64,000 bases of DNA, from the NCBI RefSeq assembly GCF_018636735.1, contig NZ_CP045200.1, forward strand, positions 434,001-498,000. Direction: 5' to 3'. Numbering within the stretch: the first letter of the stretch is position 1; each line of letters opens with the position of its first letter. Source of the DNA: Erythrobacter sp. 3-20A1M (GTDB lineage: Bacteria > Pseudomonadota > Alphaproteobacteria > Sphingomonadales > Sphingomonadaceae). This document shows, in pieces, positions 44,960-54,695 of the stretch. Under the pieces are notes generated by a model, which made no database searches, was not told the DNA's origin, and saw only the letters and a list, made by a program, of their open reading frames with translations. The translations under genes were made by a program, and so were the position numbers.

Positions 44960-47137
44960 ATGGCCGAACTCGTTATCCGTCGCGGGCTGGAAGAGCCCGA
45001 TACCTCCGGCAGCTTCACCCCGCACAAGCCGAACCGGCCCGAGAAGTCGATGCCGGGCAAGAGGTTCGAACTGGTGTCGGACTACGAGCCCGCAGGCGAC
45101 CAGCCGACCGCGATCGCCGAACTGGTCGGGGCCGCGCGGGATGGCGAACAGACGCAGTGCCTGCTCGGGGTCACCGGGTCGGGCAAGACCTTCACCATGG
45201 CCAAGGTGATCGAGGAATTGCAGCGGCCGGCGCTGATCCTGGCGCCCAACAAGATCCTCGCCGCGCAGCTCTACGGCGAATTCCGCAGCTTCTTCCCCAA
45301 CAACGCGGTCGAGTATTTCGTCAGCTATTACGACTATTACCAGCCCGAGGCCTATGTGCCGCGCAGCGACACCTACATCGAGAAGGAAAGCTCGGTGAAC
45401 GAGGCGATCGACCGGATGCGCCACTCTGCCACGCGCGCGCTGCTGGAGCGCGACGACGTGCTGATCGTGGCTTCGGTATCCTGCCTCTACGGTATCGGCT
45501 CGGTCGAGACGTACTCGGCTATGATCTTCGACATCAAGCAGGGCGAGAGCGTCGACCAGCGCGAGCTGATCCGCAAGCTGGTGGCGCTGCAATACAAGCG
45601 CAACGACGCGGCCTTCGCGCGCGGCAATTTCCGCGTGCGCGGCGACAATCTGGAAATCTTCCCCAGCCACTACGAAGACACCGCGTGGCGGATCAGCTTC
45701 TTCGGCGACGAGATCGAGGAGATCGCGGAATTCGATCCGCTGACCGGCAAGCCCGGCACCCGGCTCGACAAGGTGCGCGTCTATGCGAATTCGCACTACG
45801 TCACCCCCGGCCCGACGATGAAACAGGCCGCCCAGGCGATCAAGTTCGAGCTGGAGGAGCGGCTCAAGGAGCTGCACGCGGAAGGCATGCTGCTGGAGGC
45901 GCAGCGGCTGGAACAGCGGACCAATTTCGACCTCGAGATGATCGCCGCGACTGGCAGCTGCAACGGGATCGAGAACTACAGCCGCTTCCTCACCGGCCGC
46001 CTGCCAGGCGAACCGCCGCCGACGCTGTTCGAATACCTGCCCGAAAACGCGCTGCTGTTCGTGGACGAAAGCCACCAAACGGTGCCGCAGATCGGCGCGA
46101 TGGCGCGCGGCGACCATCGGCGCAAGCTGACGCTGGCCGAATACGGTTTCCGCCTGCCGAGCTGCATCGACAACCGTCCGTTGCGCTTCAACGAATGGGA
46201 CGCGATGCGCCCGCAGACCTTTTGTGTCAGCGCGACGCCGGGCAGCTGGGAGATGGAGCAGACCGGCGGCGTCTTCGCCGAGCAGGTCATCCGCCCCACC
46301 GGCCTCATCGACCCTCCGGTCGATATCCGTCCGGTCGAGGACCAGGTTCAGGATTGCATCAACGAGTGCAAGGAGACCGCCAAGAAGGGCTATCGCACGC
46401 TGGTCACGACATTCACCAAGCGCATGGCCGAAGACCTCACTGAATTCATGCACGAGGCCGGGGTAAAGGTGCGCTACATGCACTCCGACGTCGAAACCCT
46501 CGAACGTATCGAGCTGATCCGCGACCTGCGGCTGGGCGTGTACGATGTGCTGGTCGGCATCAATCTACTACGCGAGGGGCTCGACATTCCCGAATGCGGG
46601 CTGGTGTGCATCCTCGACGCGGACAAGGAAGGCTTCCTGCGGTCGGAGACTTCGCTAATCCAGACCATCGGCCGTGCCGCGCGTAACGTGGATGGCCGTG
46701 TGATCCTCTACGCCGACCGCATCACCGGCAGCATGGAACGCGCGATGGCGGAGACCGAGCGCCGCCGCGAGAAACAGCGCGCGTATAACGAGGAACACGG
46801 GATCACCCCGACCACCATCCGCCGCGCCATCGCCGATATCGTCGCCCATGCGAACAAGGGCGAGGACGGCGCGGCCGAGGAGGAACCGCAGAACCTCGTC
46901 GGCCACAACCTGCGCGCCTATATCGAGGACCTCGAAAAGAAGATGCGCGACGCCGCCGCCAACCTCGAATTCGAGGAAGCCGGTCGCCTGCGTGACGAAA
47001 TCCGCCAGCTCGAGAATGACGAGCTTGGCTTGCCCGAGGGCGAACAGAAAGCGCCGCGCGTGGGCCGGAGCAACGAGGGCAAGCCGGGGACGCGGAAGCT
47101 GCGGTACGGGCGGACGCAGAAGAAGTGGGGGAAGTGA
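44960..47137 (+). CDS. uvrB: Excinuclease ABC subunit B
   Basis: UvrB is the damage-verifying helicase-like subunit of nucleotide excision repair. The 725-residue product has helicase motif [18 protein letters not shown], the beta-hairpin region [20 protein letters not shown], motif [10 protein letters not shown], motif [14 protein letters not shown] and a C-terminal UVR domain ([20 protein letters not shown]). ATG 44960 gives [14 protein letters not shown] with a short N-terminal extension before [18 protein letters not shown] found no clear LexA box in the divergent gap. Confidence 0.97.
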   Translation: MAELVIRRGLEEPDTSGSFTPHKPNRPEKSMPGKRFELVSDYEPAGDQPTAIAELVGAARDGEQTQCLLGVTGSGKTFTMAKVIEELQRPALILAPNKILAAQLYGEFRSFFPNNAVEYFVSYYDYYQPEAYVPRSDTYIEKESSVNEAIDRMRHSATRALLERDDVLIVASVSCLYGIGSVETYSAMIFDIKQGESVDQRELIRKLVALQYKRNDAAFARGNFRVRGDNLEIFPSHYEDTAWRISFFGDEIEEIAEFDPLTGKPGTRLDKVRVYANSHYVTPGPTMKQAAQAIKFELEERLKELHAEGMLLEAQRLEQRTNFDLEMIAATGSCNGIENYSRFLTGRLPGEPPPTLFEYLPENALLFVDESHQTVPQIGAMARGDHRRKLTLAEYGFRLPSCIDNRPLRFNEWDAMRPQTFCVSATPGSWEMEQTGGVFAEQVIRPTGLIDPPVDIRPVEDQVQDCINECKETAKKGYRTLVTTFTKRMAEDLTEFMHEAGVKVRYMHSDVETLERIELIRDLRLGVYDVLVGINLLREGLDIPECGLVCILDADKEGFLRSETSLIQTIGRAARNVDGRVILYADRITGSMERAMAETERRREKQRAYNEEHGITPTTIRRAIADIVAHANKGEDGAAEEEPQNLVGHNLRAYIEDLEKKMRDAAANLEFEEAGRLRDEIRQLENDELGLPEGEQKAPRVGRSNEGKPGTRKLRYGRTQKKWGK

Positions 47138-47357
47138 CGGATGTGGAAAAGTTTAATTTCTCAAGTTGGAAGGATCTGGTCTTCCTACCGCTATGATTCT
47201 CTTGCCGTTTCCATTCCGAAGCGTGAACCTCGTTGGAAACATTTCAGCCAAATTTGATAGAATAATCGTTTGATTTCAGCTCGGCGTAAGCTTTTCGACA
47301 TCTTGCAAAGCTCGTGATTGAGTCATCAGTAGGAGGCTGCATTCAAACGAGGCAGCC
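47138..47357. other. AT-richer gap, no gene recognised
   Basis: This stretch is markedly richer in A and T than its surroundings, with phrases such as AAATTTGATAGAATAATCG and TGATTTCAGC. It holds no frame I can support. The composition change suggests imported or decaying DNA next to the toxin-antitoxin genes. Confidence 0.45.
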
Positions 47358-47465
47358 ATGACCCCCTTCGAAATCGTCTCCCTGATCGTCGCCATCATCA
47401 TGCTCGCTGGCGGTTTTACCTTTGCGGGCATCCAGATCGGCAAGTCGCTTGGCGAGAAGAAGTGA
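47358..47465 (+). CDS. Small single-helix membrane peptide (35 aa)
   Basis: The frame reads MTPFEIVSLIVAIIMLAGGF then TFAGIQIGKSLGEKK, with one transmembrane helix at about residues 6-28 and a positive C-terminus. A purine-rich GAGG lies 6-10 bases upstream of the ATG. It resembles the small hydrophobic peptides often seen near toxin-antitoxin or stress genes, but I recognise no family. Confidence 0.55.
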   Translation: MTPFEIVSLIVAIIMLAGGFTFAGIQIGKSLGEKK

Positions 47466-47559
47466 TTCTCCCTCCCTCCACCGTCATGCCGAACTTGGTA
47501 GACCTTCGGTCAGCTTCGCTTCCGGCATCCAGCCCTCCACGTGATGCGATCGTTCCAGA

Positions 47560-47600
47560 AGAAAGCTGGACCCCGGATCAAGTCCGGGGTGACGGGTTGC
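47560..47600. repeat. CTGGACCCCGGATCAAGTCCGGGGTGACGG element
   Basis: CCCCGGA (47571-47577) and TCCGGGG (47583-47589) pair around TCAAG to make a hairpin, inside the phrase CTGGACCCCGGAT then CAAGTCCGGGGTGACGG. This is, to my knowledge, a frequent dispersed palindrome in sphingomonad and related genomes. A partial reversed copy (GTCATGCCGAACTTGG, about 47484-47499) lies nearby. It can also act as a terminator-like structure upstream of hicA. Confidence 0.6.
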
Positions 47601-47698
47601 GGTAGTAATCCGAGACTCGCCTGTGCAAGGTCGGTCGCCCGAATAGGCGAAATTGCGCAGCGATTCAAAACGCCAAAGATTGTTGGCAGAAGGACCGC

Positions 47699-47953
47699 AT
47701 GACCCGCCCGGACAAGCTCTACGCCAAATTGCTGGCCAATCCTCGCGGCGCGATCAGCTTCCGCGACTTCGAGAAGCTTCTCACCGCCTTCGGCTTCGAG
47801 AACGCCCGCACGGTCGGCAGCCATCGGCAATATGTGCATCCAAAGCTCTCTCGCCCCTTCCCCGTCCAGCCAAGCGGCAAGGATGCGAAACGCTATCAGG
47901 TCCGCGAATTTCTTGAACTGGTCGAGGAACACGGCCTATATGTCGAGCCGTGA
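47699..47953 (+). CDS. hicA: HicA-family toxin
   Basis: The 84-residue product has a dsRBD-like HicA fold: SFRDFEKLLTAFGFENAR, TVGSHRQYVHP with the catalytic His region, and VREFLELVEEHGL at the C-terminus. HicA toxins cut mRNA and halt translation. It overlaps hicB by four bases (GTGA). Toxin-first order is normal for this family. Confidence 0.88.
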   Translation: MTRPDKLYAKLLANPRGAISFRDFEKLLTAFGFENARTVGSHRQYVHPKLSRPFPVQPSGKDAKRYQVREFLELVEEHGLYVEP

Positions 47954-48171
47954 ACGAGCCCCACTATCATATCAACCTGTTCTGGTCCGCCGAAGACGAG
48001 TGCTGGATCGCGGACGTTCCCGATCTCAAGCCCTGCTCGGCGCACGGCGACACGCGCAGAGAAGCCATCTCGAATGTGAACGATGCGATCGATGGCTGGT
48101 TGGCTACAGCTCGTGATCGCGGATTTCCTATTCCGCAGGCTCGCTACCGCCCGGCTATCTACGCTAGTTAA
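47950..48171 (+). CDS. hicB: HicB-family antitoxin (short)
   Basis: The 73-residue product starts with GTG overlapping the hicA stop and has the HicB N-terminal fold: HYHINLFWSAEDECWIADVP, DLKPCSAHGDTRREAISNV. It is shorter than many HicB proteins and I see no C-terminal HTH or ribbon-helix-helix, so it may neutralise HicA without binding DNA. Its pairing with hicA supports the call. Confidence 0.85.
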   Translation: MNEPHYHINLFWSAEDECWIADVPDLKPCSAHGDTRREAISNVNDAIDGWLATARDRGFPIPQARYRPAIYAS

Positions 48172-48250
48172 TAAACCGCCAAGAAATCTGGCGTCTCGAT
48201 ACACCACCCTATTGCGGATGCCCCGCCCGCACGCCTAAAGCCGCCGCTAG

Positions 48251-48823
48251 ATGTCGCCCTCCCGTCCGCTTGCCCTCGCCTTCCTGCTGGTCTGTACCGC
48301 CTGCAAGCCGCCGGCATCGGACGATTACGTCTCGCGCCTGACATTGACCAGCGAGGCGGAACGCTTCGCTTCGGACCCGTTGCCATCGCCCGATGCGAAG
48401 GACGCGGTTTGGGCCGCGGGGGCGCAACCGCTGCGGATCCTCTACGGGGTTCCGGGCAAGATGCCGTTCCTGGCCATGCAGTGCGACACCTCCACAGAAG
48501 TGCCACGGATCGACTTCACCCGATTCTCCCCCGCCGATCGCGATGCGCGGGCAATCATGGCGCTGATCGGCAACGGCCATATCGAACGTATCCAGGTCAC
48601 CGCGCGCAACAATGGGCGCGCGTGGCTGTGGGAGGGCGGAGAAGCCGCCGATAACGCCGCTCTCGACGTGCTGACCGGCTCGCACGATGTCGAGCTGACG
48701 ATTCCCGGCGCCGGAAGCCTGATGCTGCACCCCAGCCCGCTGCCGGGAAAGCTTATCGACGCGTGCTCGGATCTGACCCAGATCGTGCAGAGCCCCGAGG
48801 CGTCGACCTCTCCGCCCGGCTGA
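48251..48823 (+). CDS. Predicted lipoprotein of unknown function
   Basis: The 190-residue product has a lipoprotein signal (PLALAFLLVCTACKPP, Cys about 19). The body contains WAAGAQPLRILYGVPGKMPF and a beta-rich part (RIQVTARNNGRAWLWEGGE). No family is recognised. Its 3' end overlaps the 3' end of dsbD by 71 bases on the opposite strand, an unusually long convergent overlap. Confidence 0.65.
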   Translation: MSPSRPLALAFLLVCTACKPPASDDYVSRLTLTSEAERFASDPLPSPDAKDAVWAAGAQPLRILYGVPGKMPFLAMQCDTSTEVPRIDFTRFSPADRDARAIMALIGNGHIERIQVTARNNGRAWLWEGGEAADNAALDVLTGSHDVELTIPGAGSLMLHPSPLPGKLIDACSDLTQIVQSPEASTSPPG

Positions 48824-50837
48824 CCAGCATATCCGGGGTCAGGACCTGGGGCAGTTGCTCGGGATCGCCTGCGCCGGGATCGTACCACAGATAGAGCGGC
48901 ACGCCCGCCACGCCCTGTTCGGCAAGGAATTGCGTGATCTGCGGATCGGGACGCGTCCAGTCGCCGCGCAAGGTCTTTACCCCTGCGCGCTCGAAGGCGT
49001 CGGCGGTTGCGTCGCGCTCGATCGCGACCTCCTCGTTCACCTTGCAGGTCAGGCACCAGTCGGCGGTGAACCAGACGAAGACGGGCTGGCCGCTGGCGCG
49101 TGCATTGGCCAGCGCTGCGGCGCTGAAGGGCTGCGGTGCCAGCAGGCTGTCCCCGCCCGCGTTCGCCGTGGCCGGTGGCGCGGGAAGCGCGACCAGCGCG
49201 AAGGCGACCGCCGCACAGGCCCCGATGGCAGGCAGCAGGCCCTGCCCGTCCAGCCGGCGCTGGCTCCGCCCAAGCTGGACCAGCAGGCTCACCATCACGA
49301 TCGCGATTGCCCCGACCGACAGCGCCCAGCCGGTGCCGCCAACACGCCAGAGCAGCCAGCCGAGTGCGCAGACGGTTAGCCCCATCGGCAGCGCCATCCA
49401 GCGGCGAAACCGCTCCATCCACGGGCCGGGACGTGGCAGGCGCGACCGCAGTGCGGGCACGAAACCGAGAAGAAGGAACGGAAGCGCGAGCCCCAGTCCC
49501 AATCCCGCGAACAGAGCGAGCGCGGCGATCGGCGGCAAGACCAGCGCCGCGCCCAGCGCCGCCGCCATGAACGGCCCCGTGCAAGGCGTCGCGACGAACG
49601 CCGCGAGCAGACCGGTGGCGAATGAACCCCCCGTGCCGCTGCTGGGAGCGCCGCCGCGAATCGCGATGCCGGGAATCTCGAACAGGCCCAGGAAATTGGC
49701 GGTTATCGCGCAGCCGAGCAGGAACAGCGCGATCAGCACAACCGGTTGCTGCAACTGGAACGCCCAGCCCACCTGTACCCCGGCACCGCGCAAGCCCAGC
49801 AGCAGGCCACCGAGCGCGAGGGAAGCGACCAGCGCGCCCGCGGTGTAGGCCAGCGCATCGCGCCGCGCCGCGCTCTCCGTTCCGCCCGCCTTCGCGAGAG
49901 CCAGCGCCTTGAGGCTCAGGATCGGGAACACGCACGGCATTACGTTCAGGATCAGCCCGCCCAGGATCGCGCCGAGCACCAAGAGGGCGAGCGACGAGCC
50001 TGTTCCGCTTGCGCCAAGAGCTTCACCGGTTGCCGGGACGGACCCCGGCACGGCTTCGAAACGAAAGCCCTGCCCATCGCCATAGGCGAGGATGCCCGTG
50101 ATTTTTTCTGGCGTTTGTCCGTCTTCCGTTCGCGGCAAGCGCGCGACCAGTGTGTCGCCAGCGCGCGAGAACGTTTGCGGGGCGGCGTAATCGACGACCC
50201 CGTGCTCACCGATGAAGACATGCGGATCGGCGAGATCGAAACTAGCGGGCACCGGAATCGCGAGGGCGAGGGCGTCGCCCTGCGCATCGAAGCGGGCGGC
50301 GCGATCGAGCAGCGGGGGAATCGCGGCCTGCCATCTAGCGAAACGCGCCCCGCTTCCCCGCGCGTCACGCGCGACCAAGGTCGCGCTTTCGGGAACGCAG
50401 ATCCGGTCGGTGCAGGCGAGCCAGCGGGCTTTCACCGACAGCGGCTCACGGCCCCCGGCCTGCGCCCCTCTCGGCATCTCCACCGGCACCAGCACCGCAT
50501 ACTCGTGCTCGTACACATGGTTCATCAGCCCGCCGATCACGAGCTGTTGCGGGACGGGATATTGCAGCTCGCCGATCCAGTCGCTCGGCCAGTTCCATTC
50601 CAGATGCATCGGCAGGCCGGCATCGCCCGGGTTGCGCCAGTAACCGTGCCAGCCGGGCTCTGGATCGAACACCAGCGCATAGGTGCGCTCTCGCCCGCCA
50701 TCGGCGCTGTCGACCAGCAGCAATTGGGGCCGCAGATGCGGCGGCTCGGCCCGCTGCGCCTGCACGGGTTGCGCCAGGAGAGAGGCGAGGACAGCGAGGA
50801 AAAGCACCGCGATGCGGGGCAACGAACTTGCGCGCAT
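48753..50837 (-). CDS. dsbD: Thiol:disulfide interchange protein DsbD
   Basis: DsbD moves reducing power from cytoplasmic thioredoxin across the inner membrane to periplasmic proteins. The 694-residue product has a signal and a periplasmic N-terminal domain with Cys residues in WLACTDRICVPES. Eight transmembrane helices follow, with Cys in LNVMPCVFPILSLKAL and TPCTGPFMAAALGAAL. A C-terminal thioredoxin domain has WFTADWCLTCKVNEEVA. The last 20 residues (Ser/Arg-rich) overlap the lipoprotein gene and may be an extension of a shorter ancestor. ATG 50837 gives a normal signal peptide. It is divergent from the UbiH-like gene. Confidence 0.93.
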   Translation of the reverse strand: MRASSLPRIAVLFLAVLASLLAQPVQAQRAEPPHLRPQLLLVDSADGGRERTYALVFDPEPGWHGYWRNPGDAGLPMHLEWNWPSDWIGELQYPVPQQLVIGGLMNHVYEHEYAVLVPVEMPRGAQAGGREPLSVKARWLACTDRICVPESATLVARDARGSGARFARWQAAIPPLLDRAARFDAQGDALALAIPVPASFDLADPHVFIGEHGVVDYAAPQTFSRAGDTLVARLPRTEDGQTPEKITGILAYGDGQGFRFEAVPGSVPATGEALGASGTGSSLALLVLGAILGGLILNVMPCVFPILSLKALALAKAGGTESAARRDALAYTAGALVASLALGGLLLGLRGAGVQVGWAFQLQQPVVLIALFLLGCAITANFLGLFEIPGIAIRGGAPSSGTGGSFATGLLAAFVATPCTGPFMAAALGAALVLPPIAALALFAGLGLGLALPFLLLGFVPALRSRLPRPGPWMERFRRWMALPMGLTVCALGWLLWRVGGTGWALSVGAIAIVMVSLLVQLGRSQRRLDGQGLLPAIGACAAVAFALVALPAPPATANAGGDSLLAPQPFSAAALANARASGQPVFVWFTADWCLTCKVNEEVAIERDATADAFERAGVKTLRGDWTRPDPQITQFLAEQGVAGVPLYLWYDPGAGDPEQLPQVLTPDMLVSRAERSTPRGSARSGSDPSTRR

Positions 50838-50865
50838 GGTGTCTCGCCCTCTAGGAGCGGGGGCC

Positions 50866-52080
50866 ATGGACGACAAGCGCGACCTCCTGATCCTCGGCGG
50901 CGGCCTGGTGGGCATGACGCTGGCCCTCACCGCGGCAAGCCGTGGCTTCACCAGCCATGTCGTGGATCGCGCCGATCCCGCCGATCTGACGGCGGAAGGG
51001 TTCGACGGACGCGCTTCGGCAATTTCGACCGCCAGCTGGAATCTGTTCCGCCATATCGGGATGACCGAAGCGTTGGAGCCGCATGGCTGCCCGATCGACA
51101 CCATCGCGGTGTCCGATCAGCTGCGGCCCGGCCGCATCGATTTCCGCCCCGAACCGCACGAGGGTTCGCTGGGCCGAATGTTCGCCAACCGGCAGTTGCG
51201 CCTCTCTCTGTTCGAAGCCGCGCGTGGGGAAAAGCGCATTGCGTGGCATTCCAGCGCGGAGGTGGTCGAACGCACCCGCGACGAGTTCGGAGCCTCGGTG
51301 CGCCTCGCCGACGGAACACGGCTCGGTGCCAGCCTGATGATAGCGGCCGACGGTCGCGGTTCGCCCACCCGCGAGCAAGCCGGGATTCCGGTCGCCAAGT
51401 GGCAATACGATCATAGCGCGATTATCGCCGGCCTGCTCCACGAGAAGCCGCACGGCAACGTGGCGTGGGAAATCTTTTACCCCGCCGGGCCCTTCGCGCT
51501 GCTGCCCCTGCTCGACGATCAACAGGGTCGTCATCGCAGCGCGCTGGTCTGGACCGTGTCGCAGCGCGATGGCGCGGGGGTCGTGAAACTGGGCGACCGC
51601 GCCTTCCTGGCCGAGGTGGAAAAGCGCATGGGCGGCCTGTTCGGGGCGCTCGCCGTATCCGGGCCCCGCGCTTCTTTCCCGCTCGGCTTTCATCACACCG
51701 CGAAGATCACGGCGCAGCGGCTCGCGCTGGTGGGCGATAGCGGGCACGGCATCCACCCGATCGCCGGGCAGGGGCTCAATCTGGGCCTGCGCGACGTCGG
51801 TGCGTTGGTACAGGTGCTGGAGGACGGGCGGCGGCTGGGACTCGATCCCGGCGATACGCAATTGCTCGCCCGCTACGAGACCTGGCGCGGGCTCGACGCC
51901 TTTTCCGTTGCCCTCGCCACGGACGGCCTCACGCGGCTGTTCGGCGTCCCGGGGCGTACCGCTTCGGCCATCCGTCGTCTCGGCATGGGCGCGGTCCAGC
52001 GCCTGCCTGTGCTGAAGGACTGGTTCATGGACGAAGCGCGCGGTGTCTCCGGCGATCGTCCCGCCATGCTGGAGGCCTGA
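50866..52080 (+). CDS. UbiH/UbiF/COQ6-family FAD monooxygenase
   Basis: The 404-residue flavoprotein begins MDDKRDLLILGGGLVGMTLA with the GxGxxG FAD motif. The family motif near the end of the FAD domain reads LVGDSGHGIHPIAGQG then LNLGLRDVG. Related enzymes hydroxylate the ring of ubiquinone precursors at position 5, 6 or 7 in the membrane. Which position this one uses cannot be told. Shine-Dalgarno AGGAG precedes the ATG at 50866. Confidence 0.9.
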   Translation: MDDKRDLLILGGGLVGMTLALTAASRGFTSHVVDRADPADLTAEGFDGRASAISTASWNLFRHIGMTEALEPHGCPIDTIAVSDQLRPGRIDFRPEPHEGSLGRMFANRQLRLSLFEAARGEKRIAWHSSAEVVERTRDEFGASVRLADGTRLGASLMIAADGRGSPTREQAGIPVAKWQYDHSAIIAGLLHEKPHGNVAWEIFYPAGPFALLPLLDDQQGRHRSALVWTVSQRDGAGVVKLGDRAFLAEVEKRMGGLFGALAVSGPRASFPLGFHHTAKITAQRLALVGDSGHGIHPIAGQGLNLGLRDVGALVQVLEDGRRLGLDPGDTQLLARYETWRGLDAFSVALATDGLTRLFGVPGRTASAIRRLGMGAVQRLPVLKDWFMDEARGVSGDRPAMLEA

Positions 52081-52089
52081 GCCTGGCCG

Positions 52090-52998
52090 CTACTGCTGGG
52101 ACTGGCCCTGCATCGTCACCACGCTGGAACGGCTGACCGGATTGCCCGATCCATCCCGCAAACGCCGCGGCTCCAAGATCGCCGCAGTTTCGACCAAGTC
52201 GAGCGCGCGCTGCACCGCGGCATAGCGCCGCGTATCCGCCATCCATCGCTCCGCCTTGTCGGCCCCCGGCATCCGCCCTACCTCGTCGATCGCCGCCTCG
52301 TAGCGTCCGCTTTCCAGGAACAGACGCGCGCGTTCCAGCCGCCGCTCGGGCGTGGGAGAGGGCGAGCTTTCGCGCCGGATGATGAAAAGCTGGTTCAATT
52401 CACGCTTCAGCATGCTCAGGCTGGGTCCGGCATCGCGGGCTTCCAGCTTCGGTCCCAACTGCTCCAGCCGCGCCGATAGCTGGTCGAGCGTCACTGGATC
52501 GCGCGAGTTTTCGACGATGGTCGATACCGCATTGGGCAAGGCATCGCCGAACCGCAGGCGCAGCTGGTCGGCCAGATAGCCGAGCTGCGCCCCGCGCTCG
52601 ATCGAGCGACGCACAGCGAAAGCGATCAGCAGCCCTTCCGCGCGCGCGGCATTCCCCGCCGCCGCTTGCGCCTGAATGTCGAGCTGGTTGAGCCGCTGCT
52701 CCGCCGCGGCCAGCCGCTGTTCGATGCCGCCCTGCTGGCGCGCCACGCTGGCCGCCGATTTGGAAGGTGGCGCCATTGCCGCCTGGGTCACGCCGGTGGG
52801 CGAAGGGGTGCTCGCGCTGGGCGCAATGACCTTCTCGCTTGCCGCCTGCGCTACCTCTTCGCGGCGAAGATCGGCGATATCGGGCCGCCACCACATGAAG
52901 ATCGCCACCGCCGCCGCAATCAGCAGCAGGAGAAGGACGATCCCCAGCAGGGACCGCCAAGATACGCCCCGCGGGCCTTGCACGCTCGTTTCGTTCAT
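52090..52998 (-). CDS. HemX/mitofilin-like membrane protein
   Basis: The 302-residue protein has one N-terminal transmembrane helix (LLGIVLLLLLIAAAVAIFMWW, about 17-37) and a long helical body with coiled-coil potential (IEQRLAAAEQRLNQLDIQAQ, GPSLSMLKRELNQLF). It sits 43 bases downstream of hemD. This is the position and layout of HemX or mitofilin-like proteins in alphaproteobacteria. Its part in heme synthesis is unproven. Confidence 0.78.
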   Translation of the reverse strand: MNETSVQGPRGVSWRSLLGIVLLLLLIAAAVAIFMWWRPDIADLRREEVAQAASEKVIAPSASTPSPTGVTQAAMAPPSKSAASVARQQGGIEQRLAAAEQRLNQLDIQAQAAAGNAARAEGLLIAFAVRRSIERGAQLGYLADQLRLRFGDALPNAVSTIVENSRDPVTLDQLSARLEQLGPKLEARDAGPSLSMLKRELNQLFIIRRESSPSPTPERRLERARLFLESGRYEAAIDEVGRMPGADKAERWMADTRRYAAVQRALDLVETAAILEPRRLRDGSGNPVSRSSVVTMQGQSQQ

Positions 52999-53041
52999 TC
53001 CGTCCCGTCCCGCAGGCCGACCCCACCGTCGACACGCCTTA

Positions 53042-53725
53042 TCAGGGGCTCTCGCACAGTTCGCCCGCGATAGCCAATAGCGCAGCGTCGTTCGGCGCAG
53101 GCGCCACCTCTACCGTGCCCCATCCCGGTCCAGCCGCTTCGGCTATGCGCGGTGCCAGCGCGGCGACGGACAGCGCACTCCGGTCAATCCCGCTCCGGTC
53201 GCATTCGCGCGCAAAATGCGCCGCAGCCTCGCCCGAATGGAGCAGCACGACCGAACCGCGGCTGAACAGCGCGGCTTGCGCAGGCGTGAGCCGGTGATGC
53301 CGCACGCGATAGAGCGTGACCGTGTCGATCTCTACCGAATCCGGCGCGGCGAGTTCGACACGTTGCTCTCCCGCCAAGCGCAACAGTCGGCGCGGCTGCG
53401 GGGACAAAGCGTCGAGCAACGCCTGCAGGCCGCCTTGGCCGGCTGCCTCCACCCGCCAACCGGCCCGGCGCGCGGCGTCCGCAGTTCGTTCGCCGACCGC
53501 CAGCACCGGCACATCGCGTAGCTTGTCGAGTTCGGCGCCGCCGTGGCGGAAGACATTGGCACTCCCCACCAGCAAGCCGTCATAGGCGACCGCAGGGGCC
53601 GTCCACTCCACCGGTTCGGCTTGCGACAGGGGCAGTCCGGTGACCCGCAGCCCCATGCGATGCGCGCGCGCCAGCGTTTCTGTCAGTCCCGGTTCGGGCC
53701 GAATGGCGACGATCCGGCGGGTCAA
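53042..53725 (-). CDS. hemD: Uroporphyrinogen-III synthase
   Basis: HemD cyclises hydroxymethylbilane to uroporphyrinogen III. The 227-residue product has the two-lobed fold with low conservation: TGLPLSQAEPVEWTAP, YDGLLVGSANVFRHGG, VLAVGERTADAARRAG, SRGSVVLLHSGEAAAHF and SVAALAPRIAEAAG. The TxxL-like first lobe and placement directly after hemC (four-base overlap) support the call. Confidence 0.9.
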   Translation of the reverse strand: MTRRIVAIRPEPGLTETLARAHRMGLRVTGLPLSQAEPVEWTAPAVAYDGLLVGSANVFRHGGAELDKLRDVPVLAVGERTADAARRAGWRVEAAGQGGLQALLDALSPQPRRLLRLAGEQRVELAAPDSVEIDTVTLYRVRHHRLTPAQAALFSRGSVVLLHSGEAAAHFARECDRSGIDRSALSVAALAPRIAEAAGPGWGTVEVAPAPNDAALLAIAGELCESP

Positions 53726-54651
53726 CGAGCGCCGTCGAACAGGTTGCGCACCAGCGTGGGCGCATCGGCGAGCATCCGGCGCGCGAGGTCCCCCGGCGTA
53801 CGCCCGTCATCCGCATCGAAGCGTGCCTCGGCCGCGATCCGTTCCGCGCCGTCCGTGCTGAATATCGCCGCACGCATCTCGATCGCCCCATCACGGAACT
53901 GCGCGAGCACGGCGATCGGGCTGTGGCATGTCCCACCCAGCCCGGCGAGCAGCGCGCGCTCCGCGAAAACTTCGGCATGGCTCGATGCGTCGTCGATCGC
54001 ACGCAGCAAGGTCTTCGCCCGGTCGTCACCGGTGCGACACTCAATCCCGATCGCCCCTTGCGCGACCGCGGGCAGGAACGTGTCGAGCGGCAGTGGATGG
54101 CCCACGCCCGTTTCGCCCAGCCGGTCGAGCCCGGCACGGGCGAGCAGCGTGACATCGGCCTCCCCCGCCGCGAGCTTCGACAGCCGCGTGGCCACGTTTC
54201 CGCGGAATGTCACCGGCTTGAGATCGGGCCGCAGGTGCAGCATCTGCGCGACGCGGCGCGGCGCACTGGTGCCCAGCGTCGCACCTTGCGGGATGGCCGA
54301 GACATCGCTCGCCCCGACCAGCGCATCGCGGCGGTCGGCGCGCGGCAGGATGGCGGCGATCGAAATTTCCGCGGGTCGGATCGTCTCCACATCCTTCATG
54401 GAATGGACCGCGGCGTCGATCCGCCCCTCCGCCAGCCAGGCGTCGAGTTCCTTGGTCCAGAGCGCCTTGCCGCCAATCTCGGCCAGCGGGCGGTCCTGCA
54501 CCTTGTCCCCGCTCGCGACGACCGGGACCAGTTCGACCGCGTCCTCTGCCCAGCCATGGGCGGCGCACAGGCGCGATCGGGTTTCCTCCGCCTGCGCCAT
54601 GGCGAGTGGCGAGCGGCGGGTTCCGAGACGAAGGATGGGCTTATCGGACAT
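53722..54651 (-). CDS. hemC: Porphobilinogen deaminase
   Basis: HemC polymerises four porphobilinogens to hydroxymethylbilane. The 309-residue product starts LRLGTRRSPLAMAQAEETRS and shows LWTKELDAWLAEGRIDAAVH, SMKDVETIRP, GTSAPRRVAQML and RGNVATRLSKLAAGEAD. The dipyrromethane-cofactor Cys is in GLGGTCHSPIAVLAQ. It is divergent from tsaD with 44 bases between the starts, an arrangement often found in proteobacteria. Confidence 0.96.
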   Translation of the reverse strand: MSDKPILRLGTRRSPLAMAQAEETRSRLCAAHGWAEDAVELVPVVASGDKVQDRPLAEIGGKALWTKELDAWLAEGRIDAAVHSMKDVETIRPAEISIAAILPRADRRDALVGASDVSAIPQGATLGTSAPRRVAQMLHLRPDLKPVTFRGNVATRLSKLAAGEADVTLLARAGLDRLGETGVGHPLPLDTFLPAVAQGAIGIECRTGDDRAKTLLRAIDDASSHAEVFAERALLAGLGGTCHSPIAVLAQFRDGAIEMRAAIFSTDGAERIAAEARFDADDGRTPGDLARRMLADAPTLVRNLFDGAR

Positions 54652-54695
54652 GGGCAGGTTTGCCCTAACGGGGGCATCGGCTAAGGGGAAGCCGG

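Noticed and set aside
44921-46483. A 520-codon minus-strand frame opposite uvrB
   Set aside because: Shadow of uvrB; no motif seen and composition typical of antisense frames.
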